Assembly (NCBI GenBank): GCA_025061835.1
Contig: JANXAC010000003.1
Location: forward strand, 10,862 to 74,861
Source of the DNA: Spirochaetota bacterium
GTDB taxonomy: Bacteria > Spirochaetota > Brevinematia > DTOW01
DNA length: 64,000 bases
Direction of reading: 5' to 3'
Below are positions 1 through 7,665 of the stretch, in pieces. The notes beneath the pieces were generated by a model. That model worked only from the letters and a program-made list of their open reading frames with translations. It ran no database searches and was not told where the DNA came from. The first letter of the stretch is position 1. The number at the start of each line of letters is the position of its first letter. The translations under genes were made by a program, and so were the position numbers.

Positions 1-668
1 TGTTGGTAGGTCTATGTTTGATATTTCTTATTGCATCTATGATTGTGTTTAGAAAGATTAAGAGTAACCTAAAGACTATTATGTTTGGATCTGCCAATGT
101 TTTCTTATCTTCCCTGGTTAGTATTTTGTTGATCTACGTTACTATGAATCATATTCCTAAAATATTTAGTTCTACTACTACTGATATAACAATTACTAAG
201 AAAACAAAACAAATACTTGAATCAAAAGAGGAAACATCCTTTGGACCTAGAATTGAGGAATTTATGAAGACTATGAGAGTAGCATTGGAAAATCCAATTA
301 TAGGAACTAGTCTGGGTGGAATTGCTCCTCATAAGGCGGTGAAAAGTGGTGTTGATCCAAAAAGTAATCCTGATGTTAAGATGTTTGAGGGTATGAGCAT
401 ATATGCGGAGATACTAGCAGGGCTTGGAATTATAGGCTTTTTAATATTTGTTGCTTTCGTTTTGAAGTTAACCTATGATAGTTTAAAAACTTCTTTTATG
501 TTGATGAAGGGAGATGAGGTTTTTAAGTCTGTAATTGTTTTTTCCTTGTTGTCAGGGTTGTTGATAGAATTATTTACACTATCTTTTAATCAGAATATCT
601 TAAGGTTTTATTTGTGGAACCAGATAGCGGTTTTAGGACTGGCTCTTGAGAGTTATAGGAAACTATAG
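1..668 (+). CDS. O-antigen ligase/polymerase-like membrane protein, 3' part
   Basis: C-terminal 221 residues of a polytopic membrane protein; the frame is open to the window edge, so the 5' end is missing and the TTG at position 3 is probably not the true start. There are hydrophobic segments near residues 1-15, 28-48, 135-155 and 175-195. Between them lies a polar loop with the pattern RIEEFMKTMRVALENPIIGTS and, later, YAEILAGLGIIGFLIFV. This arrangement (a long periplasmic loop with 'NPIIGTS', then 'E-L-G-GIIG' in the next helix) is typical of the Wzy/WaaL O-antigen ligase family, which transfers or polymerises undecaprenyl-linked glycans at the periplasmic face. The family call rests on this pattern; the substrate is unknown. 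It converges with the small gene on the minus strand and overlaps its end by a few bases. Confidence 0.6.
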   Translation, partial: LVGLCLIFLIASMIVFRKIKSNLKTIMFGSANVFLSSLVSILLIYVTMNHIPKIFSSTTTDITITKKTKQILESKEETSFGPRIEEFMKTMRVALENPIIGTSLGGIAPHKAVKSGVDPKSNPDVKMFEGMSIYAEILAGLGIIGFLIFVAFVLKLTYDSLKTSFMLMKGDEVFKSVIVFSLLSGLLIELFTLSFNQNILRFYLWNQIAVLGLALESYRKL

Positions 669-959
669 CATTATACTAATGGTTAGTAGTATGTAGAGAA
701 TCACAAAAGAAATGATGACAATTCCTAGTAGTATTGTAATAGGTTTGAAGATGATCTTGTAGTTTTTCTTATTGGATCTAGTGACATTGATGTATCTTCT
801 TATGAGTAGAAATAACATGGCAAATATAGTCAGACTTATAACTATAATGTTAAAGACATTTTTGTATGAAGTAAGCGAGAAGAGAATGTAGGAATATACA
901 AACATAGATACTATCATTGCAAGGAATATTAGAGATAGACTTAGAAAGATCTTTTTCAT
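663..959 (-). CDS. small membrane protein of unknown function
   Basis: 98 residues with three predicted membrane helices (about residues 5-28, 36-53 and 72-95) and a short basic stretch around residues 54-70 (RRYINVTRSNKKNYK). I do not recognise a family. Its ATG overlaps the stop of cinA by four bases (ATGA), so it is probably translationally coupled to and cotranscribed with cinA. The codon use and AT-rich base composition match its neighbours, so it looks like a real gene and not a shadow. Confidence 0.55.
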   Translation of the reverse strand: MKKIFLSLSLIFLAMIVSMFVYSYILFSLTSYKNVFNIIVISLTIFAMLFLLIRRYINVTRSNKKNYKIIFKPITILLGIVIISFVILYILLTISIML

Positions 960-2203
960 TGTTTATCTCGTGTTTGTAGCAACTTGATTGTTAATTCTAT
1001 AGCTTTGAGTGAGGCAGAGCTTCTTATTTTCTCTCTGTTGCCGAAGAGTTTTAACTCTTTTGTCAGATACTTACCATCTCTATCCATTGAGACTATATAT
1101 ACAGTCCCTATTTCCTTTTTTGAGAGGTCTGTGCTAGGTCCCGCTATGCCAGTTATAGCTATTGAAATATCGCTTCCGAATATTTCAAGAGAGTTTCTTG
1201 CCATCTCAATAGTTGTTTCTAAACTAGTTGCATAGTATTTTCTGATAGTGTCTTCTTTTACTTTTAGCACTCCTACCTTTGATGAGTCTGAATATGAAAC
1301 TACACCTCCTATGAAATATTCGGTTGCTCCTGGAACTGATGTTAAGATTTGAGATAGGTATCCTCCTGTCATTGATTCGGCAGTGGAGAGAGTCAATCTT
1401 CTTTTCAAGAATTCTTGTTTGACTAAGGATGGTATATCATCAGGTTCATCATTGAAAAAGAAAATAGCATCTTTTAGGCTTGAGTTATTATTGTTGAAGA
1501 ACTTTATTATGCGTTGCTTTTGATTTTCGTATTCTTGCGTGTCAAAATAGAATATCACATCAACAACTCCATAATCGGCTATTGTGTTATACTCAACATC
1601 TCTCATAGTAGAAACTATCTCATCAACCTTTGATTCAGGTATGCCCATAACTTTGACAAAAAACTCTTTCTTGGTTCTCTTGAGTATATTTCTTGAGATG
1701 TAGTCCCTTAGGTAGTTTTTGAACATAGTTTTCATCTCTTGAGGAACACCTGGAAGTGAAATTAGAAATTTGTTATCCTTTTTTATGATGTATCCTGGTG
1801 CAGAGCCTACCTCATTCTCAATGATAATCCCCCCTTTTGGAATGTATGCTTGTCTTACATTTATCTCAGGCATCTCGCCGTTGTTGTATTTGCGGAACTT
1901 CTCTCTTATCTTCTCAAGTATGCTTTCAGAGAGGATAAATTCAACATTCAAAATCTCTCCAACGCATTCTCTAGTCATGTCATCTGCAGTAGGACCTAGA
2001 CCGCCTGTTGTTATCACAAGGTCGGAGTCGCTATAAGCAAACTCCAATGCTCTAATTATTTCTCTTTTGTTGTCCCCCACTCCAATGATGTATCTAACAT
2101 CAACCCCAATTATCCCAAGTTCCCTTGAAAGATAGTTTGAGTTTGAGTCAAGTATGTATCCTTTCGTTATTTCTGTTCCTATCGCAACAAGTGATGCTCT
2201 CAT
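956..2203 (-). CDS. cinA: CinA-like protein (competence/damage-inducible, nicotinamide-nucleotide amidase)
   Basis: 415 residues, the normal length for full CinA. The N-terminal half is a MoaB/MogA-like (COG1058) domain with the signature VAIGTEITKGYILDSNS near residues 6-22 and the TTGGLGPTADDMTRE motif near residues 65-79. The C-terminal half (about 260-415) is the PncC amidase domain with STAESMTGGYLS and AITGIAGPS. The family deamidates nicotinamide mononucleotide and removes the pyrophosphate from damaged NAD-related nucleotides; a role in natural competence is known in some bacteria only. The ATG lies only six bases after an extended -10 element, with no Shine-Dalgarno sequence (see promoter). 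The small membrane protein gene follows with a four-base overlap. Confidence 0.93.
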   Translation of the reverse strand: MRASLVAIGTEITKGYILDSNSNYLSRELGIIGVDVRYIIGVGDNKREIIRALEFAYSDSDLVITTGGLGPTADDMTRECVGEILNVEFILSESILEKIREKFRKYNNGEMPEINVRQAYIPKGGIIIENEVGSAPGYIIKKDNKFLISLPGVPQEMKTMFKNYLRDYISRNILKRTKKEFFVKVMGIPESKVDEIVSTMRDVEYNTIADYGVVDVIFYFDTQEYENQKQRIIKFFNNNNSSLKDAIFFFNDEPDDIPSLVKQEFLKRRLTLSTAESMTGGYLSQILTSVPGATEYFIGGVVSYSDSSKVGVLKVKEDTIRKYYATSLETTIEMARNSLEIFGSDISIAITGIAGPSTDLSKKEIGTVYIVSMDRDGKYLTKELKLFGNREKIRSSASLKAIELTIKLLQTRDKQ

Positions 2204-2239
2204 AGATGAATTATACCAAATAATTTTAAATAATACGAA
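2204..2239 (-). promoter_or_regulatory. extended -10 promoter of cinA, predicted leaderless
   Basis: On the minus strand TGGTATAAT forms an extended -10 (hexamer at plus positions 2210-2215), with TTCGTA 18 bases upstream (2234-2239) as a weak -35. Only six bases separate the -10 from the cinA ATG, so transcription should start at or next to the ATG. No Shine-Dalgarno sequence can fit. Confidence 0.5.
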
Positions 2240-2269
2240 TGCTAATATGGTAATTACCTAAACCTAGCG

Positions 2270-2504
2270 CAATAGAGTCTAAAATTCACAGCCAGAGTAA
2301 AGTTCTTTCTTTTCTTCACGGTCTCCACTAGGTATGAGTAAATATTCTTCCTAATAACTAAAAGTTCTAGTATGAAGCTGATTTTCACAACTAACGACAT
2401 TACATAGAACCTATAGGAAGTGAGTAAGCAAAGAGTCTAAAATCTTGACTACTTATCTAAGTGGAATTTATTGATCATCTCTCAAAAAATTTTAGACTTT
2501 ATTG
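2270..2504 (+). repeat. MITE-like intergenic element, copy A (best preserved termini)
   Basis: A 235-bp element bounded by 17-bp terminal inverted repeats: CAATAGAGTCTAAAATT at 2270-2286 and the complement of CAATAAAGTCTAAAATT at 2488-2504 (16 of 17 match). The internal order is TTCACARCCA, a CTTTCTT run, GAGTAAATATTCTTC (about 2336), TAGTATGAA, ACTAACGACATTAC, then an imperfect hairpin near 2420-2458. The same blocks in the same order recur in other intergenic regions of this window, in both orientations. There is no coding capacity and no obvious target duplication. It fills most of the gap between cinA and the 5-formyl-THF cyclo-ligase gene; the rest of the gap holds a possible small ORF. 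Confidence 0.7.
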
Positions 2505-2565
2505 ACTCTGTGCATAAAAATGTTGATTTTAGAGAACTTTGATTATTATATTTTCATCCACTGCT

Positions 2566-2661
2566 ATGGATAGACTTACAAAGTTCTTGGTTCTAGGAGG
2601 AATAATCTTTTTCGTCATAGTTTACGGAGTGAAAGCCTTGATAAGACTAATATCTAACTAA
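2566..2661 (+). CDS. possible 31-residue single-pass membrane peptide
   Basis: ATG at 2566 and TAA at 2659-2661 encode a basic N terminus (MDRLTKF), one hydrophobic helix (LVLGGIIFFVIVYGV) and a basic tail (KALIRLISN). This layout suits a small membrane peptide, but there is no Shine-Dalgarno sequence. The stop overlaps the end of the convergent cyclo-ligase gene by a few bases. It could be chance in an AT-rich gap. Confidence 0.25.
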   Translation: MDRLTKFLVLGGIIFFVIVYGVKALIRLISN

Positions 2662-3209
2662 TAGCACTTATAGAAACCTATTTCTGTTATGACTACATCA
2701 AGTTTCACATCGTGTTCCTCTGAGAAGTCATTATCAATTTTCTGACATTCATAAGCGATACCAATCTTGTATTTTATCCTTCCTTTTTTTAGGAATCTAT
2801 CGTAATATCCACCGCCATATCCTATTCTGAAGCATTTTTCATTGAAGCCAACAACAGGAACTATGACCAAGTCAATATCGTCTTTGTACTCAACTCCGTC
2901 TGAAGGTTCCAGTATGTTTTTGAAGCCACTAGCAACTCTGAACTTTTTCACTACTTCAATAGGTATTATATTCCCATTAGATACTTTCGGTATCAGAAGC
3001 CTTTTGTGAAATTCAATAACTTTGGTGAGTAGTGGTAGAGTCATAACTTCGGAGTTTATGGATAGATAAACCATCACAGAGTTTGAACTGTGCCACTCAT
3101 CAGTTGAAATGAGTTTATCTACAATAGCGATTGAATACTCAACTCGTTTCTCAAAAGACAAACTATCTCTTCTGGCTAGAAGTTTTCTTCTCAGGTCTGT
3201 CTTTGTCAT
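2658..3209 (-). CDS. 5-formyltetrahydrofolate cyclo-ligase
   Basis: 183 residues from the ATG at 3209. A TTG at 3230 would add seven residues but would overlap the upstream gene by 20 bases, and it has no better ribosome site. The N terminus KTDLRRKLLARRDSLS and the C-terminal RIGYGGGYYDRFLKK motif, with VPVVGFN just before it, are signatures of the MTHFS/YgfA family. The enzyme uses ATP to convert 5-formyl-THF to 5,10-methenyl-THF in cytosolic one-carbon metabolism. It follows the HerA-like ATPase gene almost without a gap and is probably cotranscribed with it; no functional link between the two is evident. Confidence 0.9.
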   Translation of the reverse strand: MTKTDLRRKLLARRDSLSFEKRVEYSIAIVDKLISTDEWHSSNSVMVYLSINSEVMTLPLLTKVIEFHKRLLIPKVSNGNIIPIEVVKKFRVASGFKNILEPSDGVEYKDDIDLVIVPVVGFNEKCFRIGYGGGYYDRFLKKGRIKYKIGIAYECQKIDNDFSEEHDVKLDVVITEIGFYKCY

Positions 3210-3210
3210 C

Positions 3211-5016
3211 CTAGATAAGTTCCCTGTCAATCTTAACTAGTTTCTCCTTTTCGGACTTTGCTTCCTCTTTTCTAGTAGCGTAGGGTGGGTGTGGGAATGT
3301 TATGACGAGAGGAACTTCAACATCAGGTTGGAAGAGTATCATTGTTCCGCTTCTTATCTTCTTTGATTTTTCCTTAAATTCTTTTGGCAGGTAACTGTAT
3401 AGGCTGTGCTCAACTTCCCTTGCATCAAGCCTACCGTTTACTCTAATACTTGAGTTTGATATAATTCTTGGTTCTACCTCGCTACTCATTTGCTGTGCTC
3501 CAATGAGTATTATACCTAGGCTTCTACCTCTCTCCGAAATGTCAAGTAGGATGTTCTTTATAGGGCTAAATCCATACGCTGGTGCGTATTTGTTAAGTTC
3601 ATCAAGCATTATAAATATTTTGGAACCAGATAGTTGATAATTGCGATTATTGCTTGAAGTGCTAGATACTCTTTGGTAGATATTTGATAGAATACTTCCG
3701 ACAACGAACCTCTGTGCTATCGGTGATAAAAATTTGTCAGGTATGCTTATAACATTGACTTTCTTTTCAAAACTTATTTCTCTTGTTCTATTTCCTACCA
3801 TAAACGATATACTTTTAGCACATTCAGAAAACTTTCTTGCGAATTTCAGTACAGTTTGTGAAGTAGAACTACCAAAGATGTATCTTCTGATATTCTCATA
3901 ATCTCCTTCTACCGAAACCATCTCTAGAAATTTTGACAATGACATCTTTCGTATCCTTGAGTTGGATCTGCCGTTAGTTTCGTTTTCGTTAGAGTAGAGG
4001 GAAGTTATAGTAGCGATAGGTTTGCCTTGTTTATCGCGGATTTCTATTACATCCTCGGGTGATTCTTCTATCATATCTTTGATTTTCCTAGTGAAGGAGT
4101 TTAGAGCGTAGGAGAAGTTGTCATCCTGTCTGTCATCTTGGTCAAACATATATTCCACTAAACCTTCCCTAAAGAGATCTTTGATAGACCAACTGTATAT
4201 TTTGGTGTCAGCATCTGATCTTTCGTGAGTCAGTGGTTTTTTTGGATTGCTCGGATCAGGTGGTGTCCAGAATTCAATATCTTCTCTTCTAAATGGCTTT
4301 GGAGGAATCCACATCATTTCGTATAACTTCTTATCTTCATTACTAATGCGGGTATTAGGTTTGTCTAGGTGTAGTAGATCTTCTCCTTTGACACTGAAGA
4401 TTACTACTTTAATATTATCTCTCTCAGCAGTTTTGAGTTTGTTAGAATATAGCATAGAGTGTATTAAGAATAGAGCATATGAGGTTTTTGTTGCGACACC
4501 GGATATTCCTGATATTGATATGTGTGCTCCCTTGCGACCATTGATAAAATCCCAATTGATGTAAGCAGGCTTGCCGTTACTTAATATGCCTGCAGGTAGA
4601 AGTTCTTCCTTTTTATCTATGTTGATTGCTTTCTTTGTATCTTCTTCCTCCAAGACAATGAAGACTTCACTTTTCGGGTCAGGTGGAATAAGGTATGTTT
4701 CAGGTTCTATCCTTGTTATTCTTACGTGTGCTATCTGGTATGTTTGGTAAGGAATGATTCCCGATAGAGTTTCTTTATTCCAACTATGAAAATCAACTCC
4801 TTCAAAGCCCTTAAGTATGTTTGAAACTACTCCATAGAAGGTTATCTCTACCTCTCTGTCACCATCTTTCAAACGATTGATCACCTTTACAATATTATCA
4901 ACATTTACAATAACATCGTCATCAACCTGAAACCAGAATTCAAACGGTGTTGAATCTTTTGTCCCTATCACGATACCTACTCGTCGCTTTTCTTCTCCAT
5001 TATTGTGGTTTGACAT
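3211..5016 (-). CDS. HerA-like (DUF87) P-loop ATPase
   Basis: 601 residues. The N-terminal ~115 residues look like the HAS-barrel that precedes HerA ATPase domains (IVIGTKDSTPFEFWFQVDDD onward). The P-loop near residue 175 reads GISGVATKTS, a variant in which the usual GK[ST] is preceded by Thr. Walker B is IFIMLDELNKYAP near residue 470, followed by SERGRSLGIILIGAQQMSSEV, typical of the FtsK/HerA superfamily sensor region with an arginine finger, and ISNSSIRVNGRLD. HerA proteins are hexameric DNA translocases, often paired with the nuclease NurA in repair or with effectors in phage defence. No nuclease lies nearby. A good GGAGG site lies upstream of the ATG. Confidence 0.75.
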   Translation of the reverse strand: MSNHNNGEEKRRVGIVIGTKDSTPFEFWFQVDDDVIVNVDNIVKVINRLKDGDREVEITFYGVVSNILKGFEGVDFHSWNKETLSGIIPYQTYQIAHVRITRIEPETYLIPPDPKSEVFIVLEEEDTKKAINIDKKEELLPAGILSNGKPAYINWDFINGRKGAHISISGISGVATKTSYALFLIHSMLYSNKLKTAERDNIKVVIFSVKGEDLLHLDKPNTRISNEDKKLYEMMWIPPKPFRREDIEFWTPPDPSNPKKPLTHERSDADTKIYSWSIKDLFREGLVEYMFDQDDRQDDNFSYALNSFTRKIKDMIEESPEDVIEIRDKQGKPIATITSLYSNENETNGRSNSRIRKMSLSKFLEMVSVEGDYENIRRYIFGSSTSQTVLKFARKFSECAKSISFMVGNRTREISFEKKVNVISIPDKFLSPIAQRFVVGSILSNIYQRVSSTSSNNRNYQLSGSKIFIMLDELNKYAPAYGFSPIKNILLDISERGRSLGIILIGAQQMSSEVEPRIISNSSIRVNGRLDAREVEHSLYSYLPKEFKEKSKKIRSGTMILFQPDVEVPLVITFPHPPYATRKEEAKSEKEKLVKIDRELI

Positions 5017-5186
5017 ACTGTCCTCCTAAAGATATGTTTTCTACACCAATTGTATTACTTCTGGGGATATTGTGGCAAGTTTTGGCTTTTGAACCGATAA
5101 GGCTAAGGTTCATAATTAGGAGTAGTTCTTCTTTCACTTACAGTCTTTTGTAGAGATTTAGAATTCGTTGTTGAGTTGGTTTTTTA

Positions 5187-5215
5187 TTGAAAAAGATTTT
5201 TCTTAGATTTAATAT
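5187..5215 (+). promoter_or_regulatory. sigma-70-type promoter of flaA
   Basis: TTGAAA at 5187-5192, a 17-base spacer and TAATAT at 5210-5215. Transcription would start near 5222, giving a 5' untranslated region of about 78 bases that contains the hairpin at 5239-5270. The pattern is that of the housekeeping sigma factor, not sigma-28. Confidence 0.5.
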
Positions 5216-5238
5216 ATAACTGGCTTTTATGAGATATT

Positions 5239-5270
5239 GGAAGTCTTTAAACTAACAAAAAACGACTTCC
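5239..5270 (+). promoter_or_regulatory. hairpin in the 5' untranslated region of flaA
   Basis: GGAAGTC at 5239-5245 pairs perfectly with GACTTCC at 5264-5270 across an 18-base A-rich loop, 15 bases before the GGAGG site of flaA. It has no T-run, so it is unlikely to be a terminator; an mRNA-stability or translation-control role is plausible but inferred. Confidence 0.4.
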
Positions 5271-5299
5271 GATAATCCTAAAAGCAAAAGGAGGATCTT

Positions 5300-6343
5300 A
5301 TGAGGAAGGTCATAGGTTTGATTGTGCTATTCCTAGTCTCGGCTGGAAGTGTATTCGGAGTGATAGAGCGAACTCTGATTGACTTTGGTTCTTACGAACA
5401 GAAGATAGGTGAGTACTTGTCAAAAGAGAAGCAAAACCTTCAAAACTTGGTTGATAAGTATAAACAAGAAGGTGTTGATTTATATAGAGAATGGTTTTAT
5501 TCCCAAGAGAATGCCCAGAAGTTGCTGGATGTTTGGTTTGACCCTGCGTCATGGAAGATAGAGAACTGGAAAGTAGAATTAGTATCATCTGCTAGGTTTA
5601 TCCCAAATATAGTTAATTCGTATCTTCTTAAGGTAGATAGCAAAAGATGGGGTAATGTAATGGGTATTAGAATAAGGTTTTCAGAAAATCCTTTCCTGTC
5701 CAATGCGAAAATAATTCCACCTTTTAGATTCACACCATACTATCTTGATGGTTCACCTGTTGATCCTGAAGGTGACTTCTCAAAACAGCAGTTTACGGAT
5801 GAAGAAAAGGTTAAGAATGGGATACTTATGAATGTGCTACAAGTCAAGAGAGTATCAGTATGGGTCTCAGGTAGAAACTACAAGCATCTTATGTCTGTGG
5901 TCTTCAGGAATGAGGATGGTGTTGAAGAGGAGTACTTTATGGGTCCTTTGTTCTTCCAAGGTTGGAGAAGACTTGCTTGGGAGAATCCGAACTATATAGA
6001 GCAAGTTAATCAAAGAGTTTTACAAAGATTACCATTATATCCAAGACCTCTACCATTCAAGGAGTTCGCTTACTTCAAGATTTACAAGCCTCAGGAAGAG
6101 TCTGGTGGAGACTTTGTAGTTTATTTCAAAGATGTTTCAGTCTCCTTTGATAGAGCAGTTGTTCAGGAAGAATTGGACATTGACGATGAAAAATATTGGC
6201 AGATACTTTCAAAACAAAAGATAGAGTATACTAAGAGAATGTTGAGAAGAATAATAGATCAGGTAGAGCTTATAGAACTTGAGAAGAAGAGAAAAGCGGC
6301 ATCAACGGATCAACCTCAACAACAGCAACAAAGAACTCAATAG
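5300..6343 (+). CDS. flaA: flagellar filament outer layer protein FlaA
   Basis: 347 residues with a signal peptide (MRKVIGLIVLFLVSAGSVFG). The body has the traits of spirochaetal FlaA: the N-terminal VIERTLIDFGSYE, a central beta-rich region with RFTPYYL and an aromatic segment YFMGPLFFQGWRRLAWENPNY, then PRPLPFKEFAYFKIYKP. FlaA forms the sheath around the periplasmic flagellar filament core of spirochaetes. The end has a helical stretch followed by a low-complexity tail rich in Gln (DQPQQQQQRTQ). It stands alone with its own promoter, a strong GGAGG site seven bases before the ATG, and a Rho-independent terminator, as expected for an abundant structural protein. This gene is the main taxonomic marker in the window. 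Confidence 0.88.
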   Translation: MRKVIGLIVLFLVSAGSVFGVIERTLIDFGSYEQKIGEYLSKEKQNLQNLVDKYKQEGVDLYREWFYSQENAQKLLDVWFDPASWKIENWKVELVSSARFIPNIVNSYLLKVDSKRWGNVMGIRIRFSENPFLSNAKIIPPFRFTPYYLDGSPVDPEGDFSKQQFTDEEKVKNGILMNVLQVKRVSVWVSGRNYKHLMSVVFRNEDGVEEEYFMGPLFFQGWRRLAWENPNYIEQVNQRVLQRLPLYPRPLPFKEFAYFKIYKPQEESGGDFVVYFKDVSVSFDRAVVQEELDIDDEKYWQILSKQKIEYTKRMLRRIIDQVELIELEKKRKAASTDQPQQQQQRTQ

Positions 6344-6371
6344 GAAGTAATTTGGTGTTGATAGTTATTCC

Positions 6372-6400
6372 AAGGGGCTACAAAGCCCCTTTTTTATTTT
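6372..6400 (+). terminator. Rho-independent terminator after flaA
   Basis: AAGGGGCT (6372-6379) pairs with AGCCCCTT (6384-6391) over an ACAA loop, followed directly by a T-rich run. It sits 28 bases after the flaA stop and at the very end of the convergent dehydratase gene. Confidence 0.9.
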
Positions 6401-7400
6401 ATGCTTTTTCAAAAGGATCTAGCCCTTCTAAGGAAAGAGAGTCCTTGCTTGAGAAGGATTGAGTGTTCTGTACTTTATGTAGGTTTCTGATGTATGTATT
6501 CTGGAAAGGTCTTCTATCATTTATGATGTCAGGATAAACTACGAAGTAGTCTTCATCCTCAAAGCAGATCCTTTGTTCGTATTCGGAGACAAGCTTTTCG
6601 TAAACTTTCTCACCTGGTCGTGGTGTTGTTTCAACTATACTTGCTTTTGGATACAATACTTTCACAACATCAATAACCTTACTTGACTGCATTTTGGGAA
6701 TGAATATTTCACCTCCAACCATGATATTTAGAACCTTAAGAATAAACCTTGATGCTTCTTCTATCGTTATCCAAAATCTTGTCATGTTTAAGTCTGTTAT
6801 GTAAATAGGTTCTCCTTTTGCTTTTCGTTCCTTTACTATCTCAAAGATACTTCCTCTGCTATTTATAACATTACCAAACCTCACAACTGAAAAAAGTGTT
6901 TCAAAGTTATTCCTCTCATCAAGATTAGCAGATATGAATATCTTTTCAGAGCATAGTTTTGTTGCCCCATAGGTGCTAGTTGGTTCAACTGCTTTATCAG
7001 TGCTTACCAGTATCGCTTTTTCAACTCGGTTCTCAATGCAAATATCTACAATGTTTTTTGTTCCTTCAATGTTAGTTTTTACAAGTTCGTAGGGGTAATA
7101 CTCTCCAAATTCTACTCTCTTTAATGCAGCAGAATGTATCAATACATCAACTCCTCTTGTGTATCTTTTCAAAACCTCCAGATCTCTTATGTCACCAAGT
7201 TTAGGAGATATTTTTTTGTAGTCTCTGAACTCTTCAAGTAGTTTTGAGAGTTTGTATTCGTCTCTACTAAGAATCCTTATTTCTTTGACAACTTCATAAA
7301 AATTCTGGACTAGATAACTAAGGAAGCCTCCCCCTATCGTTCCAGTAGCACCAGTTATGAATATTACTTTATCTTGTAAATAGACCTCTTCAGTGAGCAT
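6399..7400 (-). CDS. UDP-sugar 4,6-dehydratase, PseB/CapE-like extended SDR
   Basis: Extended short-chain dehydrogenase, 333 residues from the ATG at 7400 (a TTG at 7409 is possible, but the CGGAG site fits the ATG better). The nucleotide motif VIFITGATGTIGGG is near the N terminus, followed by GDIRD, VLIHSAALKRV and the signature STDKAVEPTSTYGATK with the catalytic Tyr-X3-Lys. VRFGNVINSRGS and TRFWI are typical of the PseB/FlaA1/CapE group, which converts UDP-GlcNAc to a 4-keto-6-deoxy sugar for pseudaminic acid, flagellin glycans or capsule. In a spirochaete next to flaA, glycosylation of flagellar or surface proteins is a fair inference. It is last in an operon with the DUF3467 and M16-like genes and overlaps the former by 11 bases. 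Confidence 0.82.
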   Translation of the reverse strand: MLTEEVYLQDKVIFITGATGTIGGGFLSYLVQNFYEVVKEIRILSRDEYKLSKLLEEFRDYKKISPKLGDIRDLEVLKRYTRGVDVLIHSAALKRVEFGEYYPYELVKTNIEGTKNIVDICIENRVEKAILVSTDKAVEPTSTYGATKLCSEKIFISANLDERNNFETLFSVVRFGNVINSRGSIFEIVKERKAKGEPIYITDLNMTRFWITIEEASRFILKVLNIMVGGEIFIPKMQSSKVIDVVKVLYPKASIVETTPRPGEKVYEKLVSEYEQRICFEDEDYFVVYPDIINDRRPFQNTYIRNLHKVQNTQSFSSKDSLSLEGLDPFEKA

Positions 7401-7665
7401 CTTTGCCAAACTCCGGTAATATTATTGTTCCAAACTTATTCTCATACTCAACTATATTGTTGGATAGAAGTCCTGCAAGCCTCTTTGCATTTCTCGGGTT
7501 CATAACAACTCTTGATACTATTCTAGGGTTTCGGTTTCCTGGCATCATCCTTGCGAAGTCAAAGATAAACTCGTCCTCATTAAACGATATTATAACTAGG
7601 TTAGAGTAGTGCGTAACATCGTAGTTCTCTGGTATTTCTAGGTGAAGTTCTTTCTTTTCCATCAT
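7390..7665 (-). CDS. DUF3467 family protein
   Basis: 91 residues matching the small DUF3467 family: Y-S-N-L-V-I-I-S, then EFIFDFARMMPG, RIVSRVVMNPRNAKRLAGLL and NIVEYENKFGTI. The function of this family is not established. Its ATG overlaps the stop of the M16-like gene by four bases and its end overlaps the dehydratase gene, so the three genes form one tightly coupled operon. Confidence 0.75.
   Translation of the reverse strand: MMEKKELHLEIPENYDVTHYSNLVIISFNEDEFIFDFARMMPGNRNPRIVSRVVMNPRNAKRLAGLLSNNIVEYENKFGTIILPEFGKDAH

Noticed and set aside
5017-5186. MITE-like copy between the HerA-like gene and flaA
   Set aside because: Isolated similarity to the GAGTAGTTCTTCTT block without the rest of the element.
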